Assembly: GCA_035624455.1 (NCBI GenBank)
Contig: DASPRM010000074.1
Coordinates: 1 to 44,520 of the forward strand
DNA from: Terriglobales bacterium
GTDB lineage: Bacteria; Acidobacteriota; Terriglobia; Terriglobales; Acidobacteriaceae
Reading direction: 5' to 3'
Length of the DNA stretch: 44,520 nt
Every line of letters begins with the position of its first letter. The stretch's first letter is position 1. Positions 1 through 7,697 of this stretch are shown piece by piece. Below the pieces are notes generated by a model that saw only the letters and a list, made by a program, of their open reading frames with translations, searched no databases and was not told the DNA's origin. Position numbers and translations under genes: made by a program.

Positions 1-82
1 GAGGAAACTTATGAGAATGAAAAAGTCAAAACTTCCTAACCGGAGAGATTTACGGTGGGCTGGATCTCGAGAAAACAAATCT

Positions 83-110
83 CGCCTCCGGTCGAGGCGG
101 AGCTTTTTTC
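83..110 (+). terminator. Rho-independent terminator of a gene left of the window
   Basis: A 6-bp stem (CGCCTC at 83-88, GAGGCG at 94-99) with a 5-nt loop is followed by GAG and a run of six T at 104-109. This is the usual form of an intrinsic terminator reading rightward. What it terminates is not visible here: the first 80 bases carry no gene I can support. Confidence 0.6.
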
Positions 111-275
111 TTGACATCCCTTCTTATAGAACTCATTGACCCAAAAGGTTGCCGTTCACCACCAACCGGATGGCGGACAAGAAGTGAGCACGGTCACATA
201 GAGAATGCTTCTCCGGGCGGGTGGCCCAGGTCTCCCCGATCCGGCGAGTTGTCCTTCCCTCCAAGACTGGGGTGC

Positions 276-304
276 CCCAGGTCTCGCGCTTTTCGAGACC
301 TGGG
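276..304. repeat. Perfect 10-bp intergenic inverted repeat
   Basis: CCCAGGTCTC (276-285) pairs with GAGACCTGGG (295-304) around a 9-nt loop. The left arm is repeated once more about 50 bp upstream. There is no T-run, so it looks more like a REP-type element than a terminator. Confidence 0.6.
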
Positions 305-405
305 CTTCTCCTTTGCCACGCTGATGCATGTCTTCTCTATCGGCCCCAGAGTATAGCCCTAAGCCGCCGGGGCGTGTCCCACTCCTTCCCGCAACCCGCG
401 ACACT

Positions 406-443
406 GTGGGTGCCCCATCCTGAGCGCAGCGAAGGGTGGGTGG
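406..443. repeat. Imperfect intergenic palindrome
   Basis: GTGGGTGCCCCATCC is followed by GAGCGCAGCGAA and then GGGTGGGTGGC. The two ends pair imperfectly. The GAGCGCAGCGAAG core resembles the GAGCGAGG core of the other intergenic repeats in this window. Confidence 0.45.
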
Positions 444-602
444 CAATCATGTCCGTCCTGAGTGTTTCCGTCTGTGCTCCCTATGCCCACTCGCACCAGT
501 AACCTCCGTAACATGGGCAGGTTACTCGGATCGTGCTAGCCTCGCATCGTACTGCGGTTTTTGCTGAAGCTGCATCGCCCGGTTCGGGCGCCGAATCGAA
601 AA

Positions 603-2876
603 ATGTCGCCGTTCCCGTTCTTTCAACGCGAGAATCTTGGCCAGCTGGCCCGCCAGCTCGATCTCAAGGCCTACACTCCGGTGATCGAGCTGCAGGGCCT
701 GGTGCCTGGCGTCGATAACGTCCGCTATGATGTTTTTCTGAGCCCGATTCTTACAGAGGTGGCTCGCCAGCATATCGCCCGGGTCATCGCTAAAGCCGGC
801 AACGTCGAAGATCTAATCGTCGATCGTCGCACGCCTCTGGGCAGTCCGGCTTTCCTGTCGCGGACACAAAAGCCTGCTCCAGCGCCCGATGTGTCCGAAT
901 TCAAACGCCGCCTCACCGAGTTGCATGTCGCGTCACTCAACCGCTCCAAGGCGGAGAATAACGTTTCGCTCGATCTGCTGTTCCGCATCGCAATCCTGAA
1001 GTTTCTGCGTAGCGAGCTGGGGGAGCAGTGCTCCTCCATCCTGGAGAAACTGCGCACCCGCGCCAACACCTACGACGGCCCTCGCCAGACAAACAATAGC
1101 GCGGTTCAGTCGCGGGAACGCTGTGCCGCATTTCAACGGAATAAGAAGAGCATTCTCTGCCGAGCCGGCGAGGAAATCTTCCACACTCTGCGCGAAATCG
1201 AAAAGGAAACCCTGCTGCGCATGCGGCGCTCGCTGTTTGGCTCCGCTGACTTTGTGGGATACGACCTTTTCATCAATCACCTAGTCTTCACGGAAAACGG
1301 ACGCGACGATCAAGTGAATGCCGAGCACTACGTGATGCTGGGCAACTTCGAGCGCGATCCCGACCGCTTCCACCGTTTGCTGGCAATTGCTGTGGATTAT
1401 CTGAAGTCCATGGAGATCGGCTCCGACGAACAGGAGCTGATCCCCATTTTGAGTGTTCCCGAAAATGCCCACGACCTGGTAGGCAATGGCGTCCCTGACG
1501 AGGACACTCACGAAGGCCGCTTGCAGAAAGCACTGCTGGAAACGTGGACTGAGTGCCTGGAACGCGAAGGCGTTCTCAATCACGTGATCGCTGCTTACGA
1601 TACCGTGCCATTGCTGGCTGAGTACTCACCTACGATCAATCCCCAGCAGCTCAAAAATGCGCTGATCTGGCGGCAGGAGCGCCAGCGGGTGGAGAAGTTG
1701 CTGGAGGAGCAGGGAAAACTCTCTCCTGCAAATTTTCAGGCGGCAGTGAAACGCTTCGCCAATTATCGCGGATCAGACCGCGCCAAATTTGGCGGGCGTT
1801 TCTTGCGCGACTTCATGCGCTATCACCGCGACCTCCGCCGTCTGGAAACCTTGCTGGCAGCGATGGAGGGCATCTCTCTGCTGACCAGCGAAAAACTGCG
1901 CAGCCTGTCCGAGATCAACAGCACGCTATACGAATTTCCGCTTCCAGAAGAGCAGAAGCCGGCCGAAGATCGCATCCTTCACCACATCATTCTCAAGGCC
2001 GATATTCGCGATTCCACCACGCTTACGCGCACGCTATTTGAACGCGGTCTGAATCCGGCTTCGTATTTCAGCTTGAATTTCTACGACCCGGTCAACAAGC
2101 TTTTGCCGAAATATCAGGCCACCAAGGTTTTCATCGAAGGCGATGCCGTCATCCTCGCCTTGTTCGAGCGGGAAGGCGGCGAGGGCTTTGGCGTGGGCCG
2201 GACCTGCGCCCTGGCGCGCGAAATGAGTACCCTGGTGCGCGCCTACAATGCCCAGTCGGAGAAGTCCGGACTGCCCACCCTGGAACTGGGAATCGGAATC
2301 TCCTATCAGGATGCCGCGCCCATGTATCTGATGGACGGCCAGTCCCGAATCATGATTTCCAAAGCACTCAATGAGAGCGACAGGCTCTCTTCCTGCAATC
2401 GCGGGGCGCGCAAAATCCTGGAGGGTTCGGAGACGCTGTTCAACGTTTTTTGCTTCCAAACGGTGGACGACGAGGATACTGGCGGGAACCCCGACGAGTT
2501 CCTCATGCGCTACAACATCGGTGGGATTCACATGAGCGAACCCGCCTACCGTAAGCTGCGCCAGGAGATCTCGCTGCAGCCCATAGAAATGGAACTACCC
2601 ACGCTCTGGGAGAACGAACCCGTAACCCTCCATACAGGCCTGGTATCCGTAGGTCAGAGCTTTCATCGCCTGGTGATCCGCGAGGGAAGCATCGCCCGCA
2701 TCGGGGCGCAGGGATTTTCGCTCAAGAAGTGGACCGACCGCCGCTACTACGAGGTCTGCACTCACGAGGACATCTATAAGCTGGTCGAACTGTGGCTGCG
2801 CAACAAAGGCGAAGCAGAGGGAATCGGTATGTTCACCTCCCAGGCTGAATCTCGCCCGGTTACCGCGTTGCGGTAG
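603..2876 (+). CDS. Class III nucleotidyl cyclase-like protein
   Basis: A 757-aa protein with no signal peptide or clear membrane segment. Residues about 455-650 look like a class III adenylate/guanylate cyclase homology domain. ADIRDST supplies the first metal aspartate (D467), IEGDAVILA the second (D514), LELGIGISY the central strand, and NESDR the transition-state Asn and Arg (N590, R594). The lysine that normally selects the base, three residues before the GD of the second motif, is Phe here (F510), with a Lys two residues earlier. The first ~450 residues are unfamiliar and mostly helical; they may be a sensor or effector region. I chose the ATG at 603; an in-frame TTG at 561 would add 14 residues, and neither has a strong ribosome site. 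The product could be cAMP, another nucleotide, or nothing. The family call is fairly safe and the activity is uncertain. Confidence 0.75.
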   Translation: MSPFPFFQRENLGQLARQLDLKAYTPVIELQGLVPGVDNVRYDVFLSPILTEVARQHIARVIAKAGNVEDLIVDRRTPLGSPAFLSRTQKPAPAPDVSEFKRRLTELHVASLNRSKAENNVSLDLLFRIAILKFLRSELGEQCSSILEKLRTRANTYDGPRQTNNSAVQSRERCAAFQRNKKSILCRAGEEIFHTLREIEKETLLRMRRSLFGSADFVGYDLFINHLVFTENGRDDQVNAEHYVMLGNFERDPDRFHRLLAIAVDYLKSMEIGSDEQELIPILSVPENAHDLVGNGVPDEDTHEGRLQKALLETWTECLEREGVLNHVIAAYDTVPLLAEYSPTINPQQLKNALIWRQERQRVEKLLEEQGKLSPANFQAAVKRFANYRGSDRAKFGGRFLRDFMRYHRDLRRLETLLAAMEGISLLTSEKLRSLSEINSTLYEFPLPEEQKPAEDRILHHIILKADIRDSTTLTRTLFERGLNPASYFSLNFYDPVNKLLPKYQATKVFIEGDAVILALFEREGGEGFGVGRTCALAREMSTLVRAYNAQSEKSGLPTLELGIGISYQDAAPMYLMDGQSRIMISKALNESDRLSSCNRGARKILEGSETLFNVFCFQTVDDEDTGGNPDEFLMRYNIGGIHMSEPAYRKLRQEISLQPIEMELPTLWENEPVTLHTGLVSVGQSFHRLVIREGSIARIGAQGFSLKKWTDRRYYEVCTHEDIYKLVELWLRNKGEAEGIGMFTSQAESRPVTALR

Positions 2877-2969
2877 CGATTACCCTTCAACTCTGGCGAA
2901 CAAAGCAGTTGCATTTCGTCGCGCACCGTAAAATGGCTGCTTGCTTCTGGTCCAAAGGGGGACAAGCGG

Positions 2970-4829
2970 GTGCGACGAATATTCCTTATCTGCATCTGCA
3001 TGTTGATCGGCCTGGCGGGATCGGCTCGAGGTCAAAGCAGCAAAACAACACCGCCGGGCAGTTTTGATCCCGCGCCATGGGTGGAGGACTTCCATCAGCT
3101 ACTGCGCGAAATGTCTTCGCACTATGCCAATCTGGAGTGGGCGATCCAGGAACGACATATGGATCTGCCCCAACTGCGCCAGCAGACGGAAGCAAAACTC
3201 GGCGAGGCCAGGAACGAAGAAGATGCCCGCCGAATCCTGAATCAGTTTGTGGAGAGCTTTGGCGACGGCCATCTGCAAATTCGTTGGCCTAAGGCGCAAG
3301 AGAGTAAGCCTGCAAGTTCAACATCTGGGCAGGGTCTTTGTGCCCGCCTTGACTATAACGAACATCTCTCGCCCGGGCTGGACTTTTCGCTCCTTTCCTC
3401 CTTTACACCTCTCGACAGCGAAGACGCCAGAGTGTTCCCCAGCGGAATTCTGCGCCTGCCCAGCGCCAAGGCCATTGGCGTTCTCAGGATTGGATTGTTC
3501 AGCGAACATGCCTACCCGGAAGTTTGTGAGCGCGCGGTTCGAAAACTGAATCTCGATGAGTCGAAGGATTGCGACGAAAAATGCAGCGACAGACTGCAGT
3601 TGGAGACTGGCAATCTCCTTACGGCGGCTCTAGCGAGACAGGAGATTGTGTTCCGGAAGGCAGGCGCTACTGCGGTTTTAATAGACATTGCGCGCAATGG
3701 CGGTGGCTCGGATTGGGTCGATGCAACACTAGGTTCCCTGAGTGCCGTTGCACTGAGCAATTCCCCTGGAGCGTTCATAAAACACGAGCATTGGACAAAG
3801 CAGCTGCAAGAACGTTTGCAGGAAGTGGAAGCCGATAGGAGAAAGAGTCCTAAGCCGAACGCGTCGCTAGAAGATGCTGCCGCGTGTTTGCGGAAAGCCA
3901 TCGCGGAGAGCCGGCAACCTTGCGATCGGACAAACGTTTGGTACACGGGAAAGAGCAATTGCTCTCTCCTGGTCAAGGGCTGCTCGTACAAGTCGCCGAC
4001 TCAATACGACTACAGCGAGTCAGCAGACAGGCTTCCGATGTATGTTGTTGTCGATCACGATACCTGGTCGGCCGCCGAATACTTCGCAGCCTTGTTGCAG
4101 GACAATCATGCCGCCACCATCGTTGGCGAACTGACCGGCGGAGCCGGATGCGGCTACACCGATGGAGGAATCCCCACCAAGCTGAAAAACTCTGGCGCGG
4201 AAGTCAAAATGCCCGACTGCGTCCGGTTTCGTGCCGATGGCTCAAACGAAGTGAATGGGATCACTCCCGATGTGCTCGTGCCCTGGGCGCGTCGCGATTC
4301 GCCATACCAGCGAGTGAAGAAGCTGCAGTCGGCTGTGGAGCGCTGCTGCTCGCAGTCGGCCGACAGCCCGGTTGTCGGCCAACTCACATCGCAGACTGTT
4401 GTACGTCTTCCGCCAACAGCGTTTCCAACGCTCCCCGGCAATATAACCAAGGAACTCCAAACCCGCGGCTGCACCATTCCGCAACCGTCAACCGGTAAGC
4501 CAGAGAACGTCATTCGCGGAGAATTCGCCAAGCCTGGGCAAAGAGATTGGGCGGTCTTATGTTCTATGAATGGATTTCTCTCGATCTTCGTCTTCTGGAA
4601 CGGCTCAGAAACCGACACCGCCGAAGTTTACAGATGGGAGCCAAGCGATCTCTACTATTCCATCGAGCCCGTCGGTGAGAAATACATCATGGATCACTAT
4701 CGCGCGTACGGCGGGCCGCAGCCACCACCAATAGATCATCAGGGAGTCGATCTCGGAATAGATGGAAAGGCTTCTGAGGTCTTCTATTACTACCAAGGCC
4801 AATGGCTAAAGCTGCAGGGAGCCGACTAA
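2970..4829 (+). CDS. Secreted S41-like (tail-specific) peptidase family protein
   Basis: A 619-aa protein with an N-terminal signal peptide (RRIFLICICMLIGLAGSARG). It starts at GTG, with AGGGG about eight bases upstream. Residues 30-105 fit the S41 N-terminal helical region, ending in a DGH motif (99-101). ATAVLIDIARNGGG (233-246) and DTWSAAEYFA (364-373) match the S41 core and its nucleophile serine (S367), followed by IVGELTGGAG. The lysine seen in the GKG motif of C-terminal processing peptidases is absent (GGAG), so it is either of the tricorn/IRBP-like S41 branch or inactive. There are about ten cysteines, unusual for this family, and about 180 C-terminal residues of unknown function. 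It is likely exported to the periplasm or surface; the substrate is unknown. Confidence 0.75.
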   Translation: MRRIFLICICMLIGLAGSARGQSSKTTPPGSFDPAPWVEDFHQLLREMSSHYANLEWAIQERHMDLPQLRQQTEAKLGEARNEEDARRILNQFVESFGDGHLQIRWPKAQESKPASSTSGQGLCARLDYNEHLSPGLDFSLLSSFTPLDSEDARVFPSGILRLPSAKAIGVLRIGLFSEHAYPEVCERAVRKLNLDESKDCDEKCSDRLQLETGNLLTAALARQEIVFRKAGATAVLIDIARNGGGSDWVDATLGSLSAVALSNSPGAFIKHEHWTKQLQERLQEVEADRRKSPKPNASLEDAAACLRKAIAESRQPCDRTNVWYTGKSNCSLLVKGCSYKSPTQYDYSESADRLPMYVVVDHDTWSAAEYFAALLQDNHAATIVGELTGGAGCGYTDGGIPTKLKNSGAEVKMPDCVRFRADGSNEVNGITPDVLVPWARRDSPYQRVKKLQSAVERCCSQSADSPVVGQLTSQTVVRLPPTAFPTLPGNITKELQTRGCTIPQPSTGKPENVIRGEFAKPGQRDWAVLCSMNGFLSIFVFWNGSETDTAEVYRWEPSDLYYSIEPVGEKYIMDHYRAYGGPQPPPIDHQGVDLGIDGKASEVFYYYQGQWLKLQGAD

Positions 4830-4834
4830 AGCAA

Positions 4835-6733
4835 TCAGAAGGGCATCCTTCCTGCCTTGAAGGGAATGAACACCACCGCCTCCAGGTCCACGGCCTCGCC
4901 ATTCTTAGTTCCGGGGTGGAAATGCCAGCGCGCCAGAGCGGTGCGCGCGTTCTCGTCCAGGCGGCGGTCCACGCCGCGCAGCACCCGCACGTCATCCACG
5001 CTGCCATCCTTGCGGATCACCGCATAGAGCGTCACCGTACCTTCCACGAATTCGCGCTGCAGTTCCGGCGGATATTTAGGATCAACCTTCTGTAGCGCGA
5101 TTGGCGCCGTCACCTCGCCTCCGCGGTGGTCGTCCTGGAGTTGGGCAAAGCGCACGATCCAGCTCCCGCCGGACGACGTGAGGTTGGGCATGTTCAGCGC
5201 CATCGTGTAGTACTTTCGGCCGGAAAAGACTCGGTCTTCGATTTTTCCCGGGCCATCGATGATCGGCCCACGCGTCGTGTCTGTCACCTTGGGACGCGAG
5301 ATTGAAGCCATCAGGGTTTTTTCCTCTGGCTTCTCGGCGGACGTTGCAGAAGGTGCTCCCGCCACCACAGCGGCGCCTGCGGGCGGGCTCTTGGGATCGC
5401 CACCAACAAAAATTCCAGCAGGTGCGTTTGCGCTCGATCCCGATCCCGGCTCGGCCTTACCGGTTCCGGTTCCGCCTCCGTTCGCACCCTTGGTGCCGCC
5501 GCCTTTGATCTCCGGCGTGCCTGACGCATCGGGCTTGCCTTGCGGCGTGGCAGCAAACTCACCCGAGCGTCTCCCGGCAGGCACCTCTATCGGTCCGCTC
5601 ACGGTTGCGGGATGCAGATTCAGAGCGATCAACTGTCCCGCAGCAGACCCAGCCGCCAAGGCTCCGATTGAAGGAGGAGGAGGCACTGCAGCCGATGCCT
5701 GTCCTGAGCCACCTCGCCCGGCACCACCCGCAGCTCTAACAGCGGACTCGCCGGTCTTCCCGGGCGCACCGTTCACTGCCACCGACCGCTGCTCGGCAAC
5801 CACGAGTTTTGGCGCGGCCACATTCGCCTCGAATTTGCCGACGTTCATCGCGCCCAGCGATCGCACTCCGCTATCGACTGCGGGAGGCGGCTCGATCACC
5901 GCTGGCGTGGGCGCCGCGATTTGCCGCGATTGTGTTTTCAGTTGATCCAGCGACGGAGGCGCCTCTACCACCGGCACCGCTGGAAGGTCCAGCTTGCGCG
6001 TCGACTTCGACTGATCGATCGCCGGAGGCGGCTCGATGACCGCTACTTTTCCGGGCTGCAGTCCCGCCATACGCTGCAGCTCGCGCCGGATGGGATCAGG
6101 TGGCGGCGGTATCACCGAGGCCGGCATCGCCGGCAGGGTAAGGGCGTTGGCTCGCGTCGCCACCGCTGTTGGCACGGGGGCCGGCGTGGAATTCCAGGCG
6201 ACGATATTCGGCAATGGGACGTTCTTTGGCAGCTTCACATCGGGTGGCGTGATGATCGTCTGCTCACGATTATCGCGATGCAAAGGCAGGGAGATGATCG
6301 GCTGCTTGGCATACACGGGATCGCCTTTCTTCTCCTCTTTAGCGGGAGCGCTGCCGGTATCGATGGGCGGCAGATATTCGGAGACGGAGTAGTACACGAT
6401 CTTGTCATGAAGCGGAAGCGCGGGGTTGCGCCGCCACAGCAGCCCGGCCCAGGATTCGGTGAGTCCCCAGAGAGCGACCACGACGAAGATGTGCAGCAGG
6501 GCCGACTGGCGTAAACGCGTCCAGGGGATTCCCCGCTGGACAAAAACGTCGGGCCAGAATTCGGCAGGGGGCGAGGTGACCACAACGGACCGCGGCTTGC
6601 GGCGCAAAAGAAAGTCACCTAAGTTAGAGAGGAAAACCTTCCGCCACGAGGGCAGCTCAACCAACAATTGCGGACCCGTCCCCACCTCTTCTGACCCATT
6701 CAAATCGGAAATCCTGCCAGGGTGGGACGACAT
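4835..6733 (-). CDS. TonB-like protein with long proline-rich linker
   Basis: A 632-aa protein. A single membrane helix near residues 76-96 (LLHIFVVVALWGL) follows a ~75-residue cytoplasmic tail. It is followed by a long Pro/Ala/Gly-rich periplasmic stretch with repeated EPPPA or EAPPS units. The C-terminus (about 545-632) matches the TonB C-terminal domain: VDPKYPPELQ, EGTVTLYAVIRKDGSV, and ARWHFHPGTKNGE. Such proteins link the inner membrane to outer-membrane receptors or serve as structural linkers. No exbB/exbD lies beside it, so an energy-coupling role is inferred from the domain alone. It is twice the length of classical TonB. It converges with the S41-like gene, with only 5 bp between their stops. 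Confidence 0.85.
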   Translation of the reverse strand: MSSHPGRISDLNGSEEVGTGPQLLVELPSWRKVFLSNLGDFLLRRKPRSVVVTSPPAEFWPDVFVQRGIPWTRLRQSALLHIFVVVALWGLTESWAGLLWRRNPALPLHDKIVYYSVSEYLPPIDTGSAPAKEEKKGDPVYAKQPIISLPLHRDNREQTIITPPDVKLPKNVPLPNIVAWNSTPAPVPTAVATRANALTLPAMPASVIPPPPDPIRRELQRMAGLQPGKVAVIEPPPAIDQSKSTRKLDLPAVPVVEAPPSLDQLKTQSRQIAAPTPAVIEPPPAVDSGVRSLGAMNVGKFEANVAAPKLVVAEQRSVAVNGAPGKTGESAVRAAGGAGRGGSGQASAAVPPPPSIGALAAGSAAGQLIALNLHPATVSGPIEVPAGRRSGEFAATPQGKPDASGTPEIKGGGTKGANGGGTGTGKAEPGSGSSANAPAGIFVGGDPKSPPAGAAVVAGAPSATSAEKPEEKTLMASISRPKVTDTTRGPIIDGPGKIEDRVFSGRKYYTMALNMPNLTSSGGSWIVRFAQLQDDHRGGEVTAPIALQKVDPKYPPELQREFVEGTVTLYAVIRKDGSVDDVRVLRGVDRRLDENARTALARWHFHPGTKNGEAVDLEAVVFIPFKAGRMPF

Positions 6734-6989
6734 TAAAGCACCAGGGTTAGCTGGATTATACGCGCCTTCGTGATCACGTCACCTCGCGCCGGTTGACGCG
6801 GCAGATTTTGAAACTGGCAGGTCCCCCAGGTTCGCGCCGTGCAGTTCCCCGCTAACCTGGGTGGGCAGATTATCCGGTGCGTGGGTGCCGGGTCTTGCGC
6901 GGAACAGACTCAAGAGTCCCGGGAGGGATGACAGAGCGGCGCATCAAATCTTTGCCTGCCGTGTTCTAATTGTGCAGGAAATCCTTTCC

Positions 6990-7478
6990 ATGAAACATTT
7001 TTTGGCTGCAATTTGCCTGCTGGCAGCGATGACTGCCCTGGCACAAAACCAATCTCCGCCTCCGGCCGTGGACCTCGATGATGGTGTCTCCGGCATGTAC
7101 ACCTTCCTGCGCGAAGGCGAATTCGTGGAAGTCGATCTCGAGGACAAAGTCCACATCACCGGCTTCGTTTCCCGCTACGGCGAGAGCGACAGCGATCGCG
7201 GTGCATTTCTCGATCATATGATCGACAAGGGAGAGTTCGACCGTCCCAACATGCACTGGATCACCAAGCCCATTCACGGTGTTTGGTTCGAATTCAAGGG
7301 CCGGATCGAACGCGGTGAGGCCAAGTCGCCCAACCTGGAAGGCTACCGCGTCTTGAAGGGCACGCTCACCGAGTACACCACCGACGACAATAAGAAGACT
7401 TCCGCCCGCTCCCGCGAAGTCACCTTTAAGTCTTTTCCTCAGGACGCCTTGGTGACACCGGCCAAGAATAAGGACTAA
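6990..7478 (+). CDS. Small secreted protein of unknown function
   Basis: A 162-aa protein with a typical signal peptide (MKHFLAAICLLAAMTALA, cleavage after AQN likely). The mature part is acidic and hydrophilic. It has motifs such as GEFVEVDLEDKVHITGFVSRYG and HGVWFEFKGRIERGEA that suggest a small beta-rich fold. I chose the ATG at 6990 because the signal peptide begins there; the reading frame stays open upstream, but that part reads like non-coding sequence. I do not recognise the family. It stands alone on the plus strand, with about 220 bp to the next gene. Confidence 0.75.
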   Translation: MKHFLAAICLLAAMTALAQNQSPPPAVDLDDGVSGMYTFLREGEFVEVDLEDKVHITGFVSRYGESDSDRGAFLDHMIDKGEFDRPNMHWITKPIHGVWFEFKGRIERGEAKSPNLEGYRVLKGTLTEYTTDDNKKTSARSREVTFKSFPQDALVTPAKNKD

Positions 7479-7697
7479 ATCAGTCTTTTCATCTCGGACA
7501 CGCTTGAGGCAGCCCAGCTTGAGCCGATCAGCAGGCGGCCTGCTGGCGAAATCCCAAGCGGCGGCGAGGGACCTGCTTTTCCTGAAAACCAGCAACTGCT
7601 CCGCGCGCCTCTGGTCACACGTCACATCTCGCCGTGATGCTTCCCGTCTGCCCCATTCCCCGCCCCTGCTATGCTCTTTCGCAGGGAGGAGGCCGCC

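Larger units (their letters stand above)
140..602. other. Gene-free stretch with inverted repeats
   Basis: I see no convincing gene here. The stretch holds a perfect 10-bp inverted repeat (276-304), an earlier partial copy of its arm (CCCAGGTCTC near 225), and an imperfect palindrome at 406-443 built on GGGTGCCCCATCC and GGGTGGGTGGC. The promoter for the cyclase-like gene at 603 should lie near its right end, but no clear -35/-10 pair was found. Confidence 0.5.

Noticed and set aside
11-139. 42-codon ORF with GAGGAA upstream
   Set aside because: An intrinsic terminator (83-110) lies inside it, and the product is basic and low in complexity.
5259-5945. 228-codon plus-strand frame rich in Pro/Ala
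   Set aside because: It is the shadow of the proline-rich linker of the TonB-like gene.
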